From Pelecanus crispus (Eukaryota; Chordata; Aves; Pelecaniformes; Pelecanidae), in the NCBI RefSeq assembly GCF_030463565.1, contig NC_134649.1, forward strand, positions 444,001-508,000: DNA of 64,000 nt, in the 5' to 3' direction. Position 1 is the first letter of the stretch; each line of letters opens with the position of its first letter. The notes under the pieces were generated by a model. It worked only from the letters and a program-made list of their open reading frames with translations, was not told where the DNA came from and did not search any database. This document shows, piece after piece, positions 43,957-55,786 of this stretch. A program made the translations under genes and the position numbers.

Positions 43957-44540
43957 CTGAAGGGGGAGCCCCAGACCGAGGGCTGAGCCCTACGGGGTTT
44001 TGGGCACATGTGCTAACTTAGTGTCGGAATGCGTGTGGTGGACTCGTCACCTTCCCTGCGTGGGGAATGGTGTAATGTAGAAGGCAAGATGCTTAGGGGC
44101 AGGTGTTTGCAGCGCAGAATTCACCTAAAGACTTTTTTTTTTTTTTTAAGACATCCCTACGCTTCCCTTCAGTCCCTCTTTGCTGCGTGCACTCCTTCAC
44201 CACACTCCTAGCACGTTAGTGTTCCTAGCCTACCAAGGAATTAATTTTATTCAGCTAAGAGAATCACACTGCTGCCCTGAAGCAGCGGCTCATGCTAAGC
44301 TGCGTGCTGGGGACAGCAGCGTCCAAAAGGCCGTACCGTTGTGGTCTGTTCTTTGGAACACCGGGGAGAGGGACCTTCTGGGGAAGGGTGCTCAGGGGCT
44401 CTATGCGGCTGACTGGCACACCCCCAGCACGCCCGTTTGGAAAGGGACAAAGTCAGTAACGGCATGAAAACCCACAGACCCAGACACTACATTGGATCTC
44501 ATTTAACTGAGCCACACCAGAGATGCTCAATGCCCGTGAT

Positions 44541-47500
44541 TCATTCCTCACGATCCTCCTGCGAATTCCTGCCTCCTGTGTTGGCCTTGCAGGATGGATC
44601 TGGGCAATCTTCAGTTACCTGGCTCTTGGAGATAACGGTGCAGGATTTCTGGGTGTCGGCTGGTCTATCAGTTGTGAGGAGCAGCTGTGAGAGCTGATCT
44701 ACGATGCCCAGGCCTCGGATAAGGTTCTCACGCTGCAGAAGAGCATTTACTCTTTTCTTCTCCTCATATTCCACAATATCCTGGGGTTGCATAGAGTCGT
44801 ACTGTGTGCGCTGTACCTTAGGAAAGAAAGGCCTGAGTTACAGCCAAGTTGAAGACGTAGCAACATGCAAGAGAGACAAAGCCACAGACTGCTCAAAGGA
44901 GAATTACAGACTTCGGGGTGGAGTGGGACGAAGATCCTGGTGGGAGCCACAACAGGGGAGGGACAACACTGATGCTTGCAAGTACCTCCCAGCACAAGCT
45001 GTCAGCTTTCCGGACTTCATGAAGGGGAGTCAGACCTTGTAGTTCTGTTCCTTGGGAGACAGCCACGGGCCAGCACTGTTCCCCGAGCCACGTTATTGCC
45101 CTTGAGAGCCCCATGGACAACCACTGGCAAGAGCAAGGTACCTTTCTATCCCACGTCTTGGTGCTTCTGTAGGTGAGGCAGGTTGTAGGAGCTGTGGTTT
45201 TATTATGGATTTGGGATTTGTCCCCAGCTGACTCTCCACGGAGGTCATCTTTCCTCGCTGTTTTCTTCTTCCTGGTAACAGCTTCCCACTTTTCTTTTTT
45301 CAGGCGAATTTCCTCCAGTTGCTGCCTGCCATACAACAGTAGCCTCGGTCACTGGTTCAATCAGAGCCATAATAGCAAAAGGCTATTAGGAAGCCTTCAA
45401 CCCAAGGACATTTTACTGCAGTCAGAAGTTCTGTAGCTAATAGACCGTAATAGAAGTGTGCCAAGAAATGGGCCGGGAGTGCTTTTAAAAGAGACTCTCC
45501 CCGCTGTATGAAATGCCCTTGAATCAGGCTGTGCCTGCCAGAGGGTGGAGGACCCTTGCGACACGGTGCCTCCAGACTCCAAAAGTCAATGGAATACTGC
45601 ATTTGCCTCTCAAGGGCACGGGCAAAGGGAAGTCGCTTTGCTATGGTGACATAGCACACGCAGACCCCTTCCCTTCCAGCTCTGACCAGCTTAATTGCAT
45701 CTGTTAAGCAGCAGAGTTGCTCCCAGGAAGGGCTCGGAAGCAAGTGGTCTCTACACCAGCCCCGTGAGGAGTGGGTTTTTCCGCAGGAGCAGTGTACCTG
45801 GCACACTCCTCTCGTGCTTTGGATGACACCGTTTCCTGGAAGAGGGAGCCGCTCTGCTTGAAGAATGGCTCATACTTCTCTGTTCCGCGTGCCGGATAAA
45901 TGCGCCGGTAACTGCCCAGGTGCGAGTTCTCGTAGTTCTCTGCCTGCAACAGCCAGGCAGCCTGGTTGCTCTCTAACTCCTCACGCCTGCAAAGCGGGAG
46001 AGAGCACAGGCAGGGAGCTGTGGTAGGAGGCTCCGGGTGCTGTACTGGCTGAGGGACAAGGGCCTAGCTAGCACTTTCCCCTATCTTTCCCCATTTGGGA
46101 GCCTGTTTCACATGGGCGCACCGCAGGGAACCAACGCAACCCGCGCTTCTTCATCCTCTACCTGTAGAGCACTGGTGAACCATTTCCAGATCTCTCCCCT
46201 GCCGCCCAGGCTCACACCCTGCCCCTCAGCCTTTTCACCCAACTAACCCAGTTACAAGAGAAGTTCAGTTAAAATGCGCCTATTGAAGGCATATCTGCCA
46301 CCCTGCACGCTGCCGGGAGCTTTCCTCGCTAGCGGGGAGCTCGGAGCAGCCGAGGCTGCAGGAGCAGGCAGAGTACAGGGCTAATGCGCTCAGCATCCCC
46401 AGCCTGGAGCTATCTCAGGTCTCCTAATTGAAACGGGAGCTGGAGAGAGTTCCTGCCTCGCCCTGCACGGCAGGAAAAGCCCGGGCAGCAGGCTCATCTA
46501 ACATGGCCTTGTAGACAGAGAAGGGGGAGAAAACCCTCAGCCCTGGGAAAGGAGCCCTGCTCTGGAGAAGGGCCCCGTGCCCCCGGCTGCTCTTGGTCCC
46601 CGAAGCAGCCCTGTGGTCCGTCCTGCGAGCATCACTGTGAGCCCGGGGACGCTGGCACTGCCTGTCGGCGCTGAAGGACGTGACAAGCAGGCGCAGCTCG
46701 ATGGGGATGAGGCCCGGAGCACCAGGCATCTCAGATCTCCTAGCACCCAGAGATGAGCCCTGGCTCTTCCTTGTAGGATGCAGATGGCTTGGGAGATCTC
46801 TTCTCAGAGGCTATTTAGAGCCACGACCTTTGGGAGCTTTAATTTGGAGACAGCCAGCCTTGGTTTTATCCTGCTCCGCCATGCCCCGTCTTTTCTCACT
46901 GGGGACCTGCAGCACTATGGGGAAGAGCAATACCTGGATGCACGGAGAGTCTGATGGGCCTGGAGGAGCCGTTCCTTTGCCCGCTGTTTGTCTTCCTCCA
47001 GCACCTTCCTTTTGTCACAGGCGTGCACATTTATCAGGTTGATGGTATCACAGAGAAGAGCATCCTTCACCTCGTGGTCTAGGCGAGAGTCTGTGGTGAA
47101 GCTGGGAGAGTGGTTCACCTGCCAAAACAAGCAGCTGATCTAACCTGGCAACTCCCGGCTCCCAGAAAGCGCTGCCAGCAGCCAGCTCGCTGGCCCCAGT
47201 CTGCCCCACCGTGCACTTTCCATGGAAGTTCTTCCCTGTAACAGTGACAGAAAGCAGGAGGCTGTGCGCAGTGCCTCTGTCCTTCTGCAGCGTAATGCCC
47301 ATCCGCACTGCAGGTCACTCAGATCCCACACCCTGCAGGACTACGGGTGTGGGGCAGCTACCATAAATTCAGGATGCTGTTACAGATCAAGGAGTCCTAA
47401 GGTTCAGGAAACTCCCTGCTGTTAGAGAGGGTGTACAGGGAACAGGCTCTTAGATCCCGCTTAGCCTACAGCAGGTTGCTTGGCTACTTGTCTTCATAGC

Positions 47501-50500
47501 CTGTTTAATTTTGTGAATGAGGTGGCCCTTTTTAATCAAACGAGTTCTGTTCATCCCACCACCCCTTGTTCTGGAGCCTCCCCCAGACAAGCCGGCTCTC
47601 AGCTATCTGCTGCTTCCAGAGTTGCTTCAACACAGCAGGAGACTCCTTCCTCACCTCTAGCAGCCACGGCTTCAACTTTCTGTCTAGCAAAATATCAAAA
47701 CCCAGTATCTCAAAGCAGGCGCAGCCAGTAGTGTGGTTCGGAAAGCAGCTTTGGTAATTGTGCTTCACAACGGGGTAAGCTGAAATAAGAGTCTTTATGA
47801 TAATATCTTCAATATCTTCCCAGAGTTTTGTTGTGTTGTAGCTGTTATCCATCATCCAGGCATTCAGGGTGGACAGTTTCCTGTGTGGAGGGCAGGAGAT
47901 GATAAGAGCTGACCTGTGATACCACGTTTGCCCCAAGAAAGAGGGAAGTAAACCAGCGTCCCAGCTGCAGCTTTCCTGCAGGATGTGCACAGGGCATCGC
48001 GGTACCTGGACAAGACAATACCTCTTACTGCCCGTCATGTCATCCTGGACGAAGTTTTCATTACGTTTGTTGATAGCATAATTGGTCAAATGCATGCAGA
48101 TATCATCCTGAGAGAGGAACCGTAAGAGACTTTCATTTACTCTTAACCACACAGCGTAAATAGAAACAGCCCCATTAGCACTAATCTAGCCACCAACTTC
48201 GCCCACTTCTGTCTCTTTGTGGCGGTGACTTGCAGCAAGGAGTTAATCACGCTGGTGATTCCCTCTCTAGCCAGAAGTTAGAGCTAACAGAGCTCTACCC
48301 TCTCCGCACCTCTGTCCTTATCTCTGGGGGAGAGCACAGGAGTCAGCTCCACAAATGCCCTTCCAGCTGTGGCCTCACTGACAAATAAGGGATTCCTCAG
48401 GACAGAAGCTGCAGCAAATTTCTGCAGATTCTTCCTCTTCCTTTGTTCACCCAAAGCAGAGGACCGCGCCAAGACATGCACGTATCGGAGCGAGGGAGGG
48501 CATACACACATGCAGCTCTGGGACAAGAGGGCAGGTAGCCAGAAGCCCGGGGGATCTCAGGGCAGCCCGTGACCATAGCTCAGCAATCCAACACTACAGC
48601 CCATCTTCTGCTGGGATTTTACAGGTTACAGACCCCTGCTTGGAGATGGGCACGGCCATACTCTGCACATTGCTTCCCCAGTTCCCTCCCTGTCTCTCCT
48701 AGGCTGTTCCACCAGATAATCCCCAGGTCCCTCTTTTCTGCCTGAGGCACGGGCGGACAAGGAATGGTGCGGACTTGAGAACACTCATAAAGGCAAGAAG
48801 CAGTAGGAGTGTCGCCCAGAAATGCCGTGGGGTCTCTGTCCTTGAAGGTTTTCAACACCTGACTGGGTGAAACCCCGAGAAACCAGATCTGAATTTATTG
48901 TTGACCCAGTTTTGAGCAGAAGGTTGAACTCGAGATCTTCCAAGGTTCCTTCCAAGCGAAACAACTCCATGATTCTGAGATAATGTCAGTAAACAGCCCA
49001 AACGTGGGGCCTAGGAGTAGATCTACTTCAGACACTCCTGAAATACCTCCTGTGAGGAGGAGGAGGAGGTACACAGGGAGGGGAGAACAGGAAAGAAGAA
49101 AGCTGGGTCCCATGAAACCCACCAGTCCCTGTCTTTTCAAGGTCTGGAACACCCCTAGGACAAATTAGGGACTAACACCTACAGATACTATGTGAGTTTT
49201 TTGTAAACATCCCTTTTTTACCAGGTTTCTGCTGCTGGGATCGATGTACCTCATGGTGGCAAACCGGGCCAGACCCTCCTTGTAGACAAAAATCCTCAGT
49301 GGGTCACAAGATGTGACCAGCACATAGATACGCATGTCAAATTTAAAGCCATCAATAAGGAAAGGCTGTGAGAAAAAAGGCAGGAGCAAGCATGAGATAA
49401 AGAAACATTGCTAGGCGTGCTGCCGACTCCTCGAGGCTGGCTGCTCTGTCCGCACTGCCTGTGCCGCTCCTTGGCAGCTCAGCAGCGAGGAGAAAGGCGA
49501 GCTTTCGCCGCGCCTCTGCTGCGCTGCAGCCACCCCGGTGCCCTGGCAGATCCAGGAAGACGTAGGGCAAAGGACACAAGGAGGATGCGGGATGCTGGAG
49601 GAGCAAGGAGGTTGCAGTACTCCACCTGTATTTCCAGGCTGTCCCCATTACCTTAGAGATATACTGCTGGCAGATCAGACGCTCTCCGTGTTTGATGTCC
49701 TCGGGATTACGTGTTATGAAGATACCTCTCCCTTGGCAGCCGCTGTCTGGCTTGCAGATGAATGTTCTGTTTTTCCTCGCGCGTCTGTAGGCCTGGAAAT
49801 CTCCATAGCTGTGCAAGGAAGGGGTGACTGTTACAAGCTGCAAATAAACAGCCTCTGAACTGTCTCGTAACAGTCAGGTACTCAAACCATGGTGCTGCAG
49901 GCCAGTACAGACAGAACTTCTGCAGCAGAGGGACAGTACACCTATTCCTGATCTACACGAGTTAAAAACAAGTCCTTGTGTGACCTGACAAAGCTCTCCT
50001 GGTTCCACATTCTACTTGCACACATCCCCATCTCTACCAGGAGGTTCACAGAAGTGGTCACCACTGTGCATACAGGAGCCAGTAAGATTTCGGCTCTGCT
50101 GCCACAGAGAGAGCAGGAGAAAATAAACAAGCCCCGGCTACAGAGGAGGAGGTCACAAATCTTTACGTCCCCTTTTATGCCAGCTCATTAGCAGGCAGGA
50201 GGCCACAGCCAGAGCATTCCAAGCAGGGTGCAGAGGCTCGCGAGCTGAGCGCGCCTACCACGTTACGTGGCTCATCTTCAAGAGCAGCTCCAGCGGGAGT
50301 ACGGTGCTTTGAAGAGTCGAGCCCATATGCCAATTAGTTATTTTGCTGTAGACAGAGAAGCACCGTCTCTCTAGTGGGCACCATGTTTAGGGAAAGAGAG
50401 AGGCAAACAGGGAAAGAGAGAGGCCAACAGGACAAATCCCTGAAAACAGTGCCAAGAGCAATCCAAGTCCAGGAAATGCAGCCTGGAAAGAAAGATGAGA

Positions 50501-53500
50501 GAACTAGGTCTGTCTTCAGCAGAAATGGGAAGACAGCGAGGACACATGGCCTTCCTGGACATGACGCACTACTAGCAAAACGCAGCAAACTACTGTTCTC
50601 CAAGGCCAGTGCAAACGGGAGAAGTACTAAGCGCTGGCATTTCAGCAAAGACGCCTTAGGTCAGATATTAAGAAAATCATTCTAGCCATGAGGAGAGTTT
50701 AGCTACAGAACAGGTGATGGGAGCCCTACTTTGAGGTCTTCAGGAAGCGGTAAGAATAAAATCTAAGAACGGGTGTCTTGTCTCCTTACAACCACCCAAA
50801 CTTCGAGCGCTCTTTGGTCTCTTTCAGCCACGTTTCTGTCATTGCTTGCCTGTATATGATGAGACAAGCCAGGCCTTCTGCCCCAAAGCTTGAGTAATTC
50901 GGTGATGGCTTACATCGAACTGTACACGTATGAGCATAGTGACCTGCACTCTCCCACTGTCCTCCGCCATCAGCGTGCTCTACTGCAGCAGGCAGCAGGG
51001 GCGCAGGGGGCTGTGAAGACAGCCATCGCAGTCGGTGGGCTGGAACCGCCTCGTGCCCCGGTCCCCTGCCCCTCCCGGGTGAGCGATGGGCACCGACCCA
51101 GCCGGTGGGGAAAGGGAGCCTGCCACGCTGCTCGGCAGTTGCCTCTCCTGTTCACCCTGGGCTGCAGAGAGACCTTCCACCCAAACGCAGAGGTACGCTT
51201 CCCACTCGCCCACTGCCCTTTGGCTTTCCGGGGGGGGTCTCTCTCCCCAGATTTAGCCCTTCGGCACGCAGTCTGCCCAGCAGCAAGGCACGCATCGTGG
51301 AGGATGCCATTCCACGGGCTAATTCAGTCCAATAGGAATTACAGACGTGTGAAACTAGAGCCGTGTCTCAACACCCCGTTCAGTTCCAGGGAAGGTTACG
51401 AAGGCCCAGACCAAGAGATGAGATCTCAGAGAGCCCCCGCCCCCCATCCCAGCCCTGGCTGTTGAGCATAGAGGCTCCCACTTCCTAATTTCATACCCCT
51501 GTTCTCAGCTGCATTAATGCGTATCACTCACTCAGCTGGCAGGCACCAAGTGCGGGGAAATATATTGTACTCCTTGGGGAAGAGCCTGAGCATGCGGTTA
51601 AGGTTGCGAGCCAACAAGTCCTTACGGCAGATCTCTATCATGCCTGGAAAATGGTTGATTTTCTGAAAGAGGTGCAGACAAAAAACGGAATCAGCAAAGG
51701 AACAGCAGGGATCCTCCTCGAGACCCGAGGAAAGCCTGCGCGCAGAGAAACCAGCACATGGAACGGGAAGCTGGGTCTGCGGTTGCCTTGAACGTCTGCT
51801 GAGGGACGAGATTACGCGACAACTGCTTTATCTGATCTCCACCAGCGTGATTTATCTGCTTGTTCCATCTCAGCCCTGAAGCTCTCCCTCCCTTGACTAT
51901 CACAGCTTCAGGGAGCCATTTGTCATCGAGAACCATTTATTTCATGCTACATTAAAGGGGTTGGCGGCTTTCCAGTTCACACTACTAACTGCCAAAACGC
52001 TGCTGATGGCACCGTACCAGAGACACAAACAGAAGTAAAGGCTTGTGACCCTGCACCCTCTGGAACTGATTGCAGAGGCACGGGTGCTGGTTTGGACGCT
52101 TCTGTTTCACTGTGCAACACGTTGCTCCATTAACAGCCCCCGTCTCACCCTCCCTCCTGGGCAGCCTTTACATGGGGGTATTTACCTGAAACCGCTTCAT
52201 TTCCATGACGCGCTCCAGAGAGATGGAGTAGTCCGTCCAATACACTGTCCACTCCTCGTTTTCTCCCACTTCTTTCAGCCCGCAGCACCGTGCTGCCCGC
52301 CGCACTGTACCAAAGCAAGCAGATGAGAAGGGGCCAGGCAGAGGATGTGAGGACCAGGGATTGTTAAATGTCCAAAGTAACCAGGGGCGGAGTGTGGAAC
52401 AAACCTCTCCAGGCTGCAGTTCCACTCTCAGAGCTGCAAGGTATTGGCGGGACGCTTCAGGAGGCGTCAGAAACACAAGCTCCGCTCGGCTAAGCTCACC
52501 CCAGCCTCTGGCTGCAGGTATACCGGGAGCTGTCAGCCCCGTAGGTCCATGTGCCCAGAGCACCTCCTGAACTACAGCAGGCTTGAATCCGCCGTGGGTC
52601 TGACACCACACGGGCAGACACAAGTCTTCTGAAGGTACGAGTTTCATCCTCGAAATGAAAAGCTACTTGGCAGCAGAACACACAAGCTCCGGAGCAGAAG
52701 GTCGCTGCCGGGATGGTTCGTGTTAGCGCCAGTTCTGAATTTAACCTCTCGTAGGGCTGGGGAGGCGATGAAGGTCAACGCAGGCTAGGAACCGTTGCAA
52801 AATGGTTCTGGTTCATGTGGTGCCTGCGCCGCCACACCACCTCCTGCCGCGGGTCCCCATCCACCTCCCCTCACCAAACTGCCCGAGCACGGCCCTAGGC
52901 GAAACACGCAGCGCCTGTCCCTCCGGACAAAAACTGCGCTCCTCGCGCAGCGGGCCAGGCTGTGACCGTCAGCAATGCAAATGCTGTTGCACTGCTAGAA
53001 TAGAATCATAGAATTGTTTAGGTTGGAAAAGACCTTTCAGATCATCCAGTCCAACCATTAACCTACATTACCAAGTCCACCACTGAACCAACTAAGGGGA
53101 GAGTAATAATTTTGTGTTTCCTGGCTTGGTGGCTGGATTATTTCTTAATGAAAGTAAAACTAGGAATCACTAAGGTTGGAAAGGACCCCTAAGATCATCA
53201 GTGCAACCATCAACCCAACATCACCATGGCCCACTAAACCATGTCCCCAGGTGCCACCTCTGCCCGTTTTTTGAACACTTCCAGGGATGGGGACTCCCCC
53301 ACCTCTCTGGGCAGCCTGTTCCCATGCTTGACCACTCTTTATAGTCGTTAATAATAATAATAATCTTTAATAGTGATTAGCACATTGGCTAATAGCATCC
53401 ATCAAATGATAGGAATCTGTTCTTTTAAGACACAGCTTGTGGCAGCAGAGAAGAGCAAGACAGGAGAGCGGACGAGCTCCCTGGAGCACGTCACTGGAGA

Positions 53501-54463
53501 CGGACGGCAAAGGGAGAGGTTCCGGGTACCGATCCTGCCCGTTCCATCACCGGCTTTACGTTAAACAGTTGAGAACTCTCACGTCATTTCCCCAAGCACA
53601 GGTACCAGCCTTGCCGTGTAACTGCCCCTGCCTAGACCCTTCTCACCGATTTTAGCGGAGGTACGGCAAATGCAGATGTACGGGGGGCAAGGACTTGCAC
53701 TGCTGCTGCACATTTTTGTGTCTCTTTAAGCCAGAGGGCACCCGAGTCCAAAGCGTGAAAAACTCTGTACTTTTCACAGGGGCCCGAGTCGCTTGCAACC
53801 GATAAATACATAAACCAAAAGCGACCGTGCAGCGGCAAGAGCTTGCCGTCGGTGGGCTGACCCAAAGGGACACCCTGCAGCAGCCGGGACTTACCGCTCT
53901 CGTACTTGCAGCTGGTCAGGTTGATGGAGGGAACGCTGGCACTGAAAGAGACGACAGAAGCGCTGCTCAGCGAGGAACCGGGGCCCGCAGAGAACCGCGC
54001 TCGGCGCGCACCTCCCGTGCCACGGAGCTGACGGGCGACGATCCGCAGCCAGCGCGGCAAGCGGTGAGGCAACGCGGGGCCCCGGACGCGGGCCCTTCCT
54101 TGGACGCGCCGCGCTTGGGAGCATTGGGACAACTTGGGGGAAAAGAGCGTTTATTTTCTGATCCGGAAGGTCCCTGGGGCCGAGGGCCGGCAGGGCCCGG
54201 CTGGGCATGGCTCCTCGGCGGTGTGCGGGGCTGGGCCCTCGCTCCCGCGGCCCCGGCAACGAGCAGGGGCCCGGCCCTGCTCTACCGACAGACAGACCGA
54301 CAGACAGACCGACAGACCGAGCGGCGGGACAGGGGCCAGGGGCCAGGGCCCGGGCCGCCTCCGGCACTCGCCTGCGCTTCCTCCGCCTCCTCCGCGGCTC
54401 GGGGCCGGGGGGGCCGCCGGGGGCAGCGGGTTGGGCCGGGGGGGCTCCCGGGGCCTCCTCCAT
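44541..54463 (-). CDS. TTLL13: Tubulin polyglutamylase TTLL13
   Basis: Twelve coding exons close in phase and give 611 aa if the last is read to its TGA: 54372-54463, 53895-53941, 52186-52304, 51532-51662, 49652-49808, 49222-49365, 48022-48107, 47655-47880, 46934-47118, 45798-45986, 45142-45325, 44541-44816 (or 44619-44816 if spliced to 43956-43687). The enzyme adds glutamate chains to alpha-tubulin tails, in cilia and stable microtubules. TTL-domain hallmarks are CGLKEVGENEEWTVYWTD, YNIFPRTWCLPAD, FICKPDSGCQGRGIFITRNP (ATP grasp), LICQQYISKPFLIDGFKFDM, RIYVLVTSCDPLRIF, MHLTNYAINK and ACFEILGFDILLDRKLKPWL. The cationic TTLL6/13 region follows. Exon 1 (MEEAPGAPPA start, RRRRRKR end) is the least certain and needs a GC donor. 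CR1 pieces lie in two introns. Confidence 0.92.
48802..48982 (+). mobile_element. CR1 LINE fragment (3' end)
   Basis: This resembles the 3' end of avian CR1: a CCTTGAAGGTTTTCAACACC segment, then ATCTGAATTTATTGTTGACC, TTGAGCAGAAGGTTGAACT, TTCCTTCCAAG and a terminal CCATGATTCTGAG in place of the ATTCTATG octamers. It is 5'-truncated, well diverged, and lies in a TTLL13 intron antisense to the gene. Confidence 0.8.
52996..53092 (-). mobile_element. CR1 LINE fragment, short 3' end
   Basis: The reverse complement carries the CR1 tail (ATTCTATGATTCTATTCTA type) preceded by GGTTGGACTGGATGATCTGA and TCTTTTCCAACC-like sequence. Only the last 95 bp or so remain. It lies in the TTLL13 intron between exons 2 and 3. 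Confidence 0.85.
53160..53346 (-). mobile_element. Second CR1 LINE fragment
   Basis: On minus it reads through the CR1 3' region (GGCTGCCCAGAGAGGTGGGG, CATCCCTGGAAGTGTTCAAA, GGTGATGTTGGGTTGATGGT, then TTTCCAACCTTAG). It lies 67 bp from the fragment at 52996-53092 in the same orientation. Each has its own 3' end, so they are separate insertions or a duplicated end. Confidence 0.85.
54150..54155 (-). terminator. GDPGP1: Candidate poly(A) signal of GDPGP1
   Basis: AATAAA on minus (TTTATT on plus) is the first such signal after the GDPGP1 stop at 54701. It lies within TTLL13 intron 1, so the GDPGP1 mRNA would span TTLL13 exon 1 in the same sense. Confidence 0.45.
54289..54323 (+). repeat. (GACA)n/(GACC) microsatellite, TTLL13 intron 1
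   Basis: Short tract of GACAGACAGACC units repeated about three times. Confidence 0.85.
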
Positions 54464-54499
54464 GGCTGCCGCTCCCGGGGGCGAGGTGGGGGCCGCCGC

Positions 54500-54561
54500 C
54501 TTCCCATGGCAACGCGGGGTGGGGGGGGGGGGGGGCGCGGGCGTCCGGTTTCCACGGCGAC
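54500..54561 (-). promoter_or_regulatory. TTLL13: Two X-box-like motifs upstream of TTLL13
   Basis: CTTCCCATGGCAAC (54500-54513, 12/14 to GTTGCCATGGCAAC) and GTTTCCACGGCGAC (54548-54561, 11/14) lie 37 and 85 bp upstream of the TTLL13 ATG. RFX factors bind such sites in ciliary gene promoters, which suits a ciliary polyglutamylase. Binding is inferred. Confidence 0.45.
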
Positions 54562-54700
54562 GGGCGGGGCACGCGGGCATCGAGAGCGGCCCCGGGCGCC
54601 CCCTGGCGGACGGCGCCGGCGCGGAGGCCGGGTCCCGGTGCGGGGGCGAGGGGAGCGGTCCCGGTCCCGGTCCCGGCCCCAGCCCCGGCCCCGGCCCCGG

Positions 54701-55786
54701 TCAGCCGGCCAGGAGCCGCGCCAGGTCCCCGCCGAGGCGCAGCAGCTCCGTCTCCGGCGGGAGCTGCTCACGGATGGCGTGCAGCGCCTCGGCCTCGGTG
54801 ATGTCCCGGTAGAGCGGCTCCGCCGGCAGCGGCAGGTAGCCAGCCAGCTCGCAGAGCGCCACGTTGAAGGCCGAGGCCGCCTTGGCACCGAAGCCCGGCC
54901 GGCGCGCCCACAGCAGCACCCGCAGCCCCCGCCCGCCGCCGCCCGCCGCCCCCCTCGGCGGGTCGCCCCGCGTAGCGAAGGCGTTGCAGGCCAGGCCGGC
55001 ATCCACCAAGTGCTCCGCCGCCCGGCAGACGTCCCGGGACAGCTCCTCCAGGCCGGCGGGGCCGGCGGCGTAGAAGAGGAAGGCAGGTGCCGGGACGGCG
55101 AGCAGGAGGCTGAGGCGGTGGGGCGGGCAGAGCAGCTGGGCGGGCGCCGACTCCACCAGCAGCGGGTGGCTCAGGTAGAAGGCGTGAAGGTGGAGGTGGT
55201 TGACCGAGGCGCAGCCCCCCAGGCCATTGAAGCCCAGGCGGAAGCCCGGGTGGGCGCTGAGCAGCACAGCCTCCAGCCCCCCGCGCAGGGCCGGGGCGGT
55301 GAGGGCCTGCGGCAGCCCCCGCGCCGGCTCCGGCAGCAGCAAGACGTGGCCCCGCTCCAGCGGGCTGGCGTTGATGGCCACCAGCAGCAGGGCGGGGGCC
55401 GCGGGGCCGGCCCTGCGCAGGCGGAGCAGCACCTCGCCAGGCCGCAGCCGGGTGAAGTTGAAGGCCTGGGGGTCGAAGGGTTGCCGGAGGCTGTGGACGG
55501 CCTGCGGCGGGCGGCGCTCGGTGCCGCGCTGGACGTTGAGCTGGGCCACGAGGCGCATGGGGCCGGGCAGGACGCGGGTGGGCAGCGGCCCCAGCCGGTA
55601 CCGGAACAGGCCCCGCTCCATCCTGTCGCTCCAGCCCTCCAGCAGCGCCCGGTCGAAGCGGGACAGCGCCGAGCCCGGCTCGGCCCCCCAGCCGGCTCCC
55701 TGCAGGACGAAATCCTCCTCGCTGTAGACAAAGTCCTCGGCGCTCGGCTCGCCCGGTTCCGGTTCCGCTCCCGCCGCTGCCGCCAT
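54701..55786 (-). CDS. GDPGP1: GDP-D-glucose phosphorylase 1, single exon
   Basis: An intronless frame of 361 aa (human 385, also single coding exon). The enzyme phosphorolyses GDP-glucose, limiting wrong glucose incorporation into glycoconjugates. Family stretches are EDFVYSEEDFVLQ, MERGLFRYRLGPL, LVAQLNVQRGTERRPPQ, AFNFTRLRPGEVLLRL, INASPLERGHVLLLPEPARG, HPGFRLGFNGLGG, the HIT-type active site ASVNHLHLHAFYL, LLWARRPGFG and AFNVALCELAGYLPL. The ATG at 55786 is the first in frame near the conserved N-terminal region. It is head to head with CIB1 (318 bp between ATGs) and 238 bp upstream of TTLL13 on the same strand. Confidence 0.96.
   Translation of the reverse strand: MAAAAGAEPEPGEPSAEDFVYSEEDFVLQGAGWGAEPGSALSRFDRALLEGWSDRMERGLFRYRLGPLPTRVLPGPMRLVAQLNVQRGTERRPPQAVHSLRQPFDPQAFNFTRLRPGEVLLRLRRAGPAAPALLLVAINASPLERGHVLLLPEPARGLPQALTAPALRGGLEAVLLSAHPGFRLGFNGLGGCASVNHLHLHAFYLSHPLLVESAPAQLLCPPHRLSLLLAVPAPAFLFYAAGPAGLEELSRDVCRAAEHLVDAGLACNAFATRGDPPRGAAGGGGRGLRVLLWARRPGFGAKAASAFNVALCELAGYLPLPAEPLYRDITEAEALHAIREQLPPETELLRLGGDLARLLAG

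Noticed and set aside
45357-45806. 149-codon minus frame between TTLL13 exons 10 and 11
   Set aside because: It lies wholly in the intron between two confidently placed exons, would break their phase, and has no homology.
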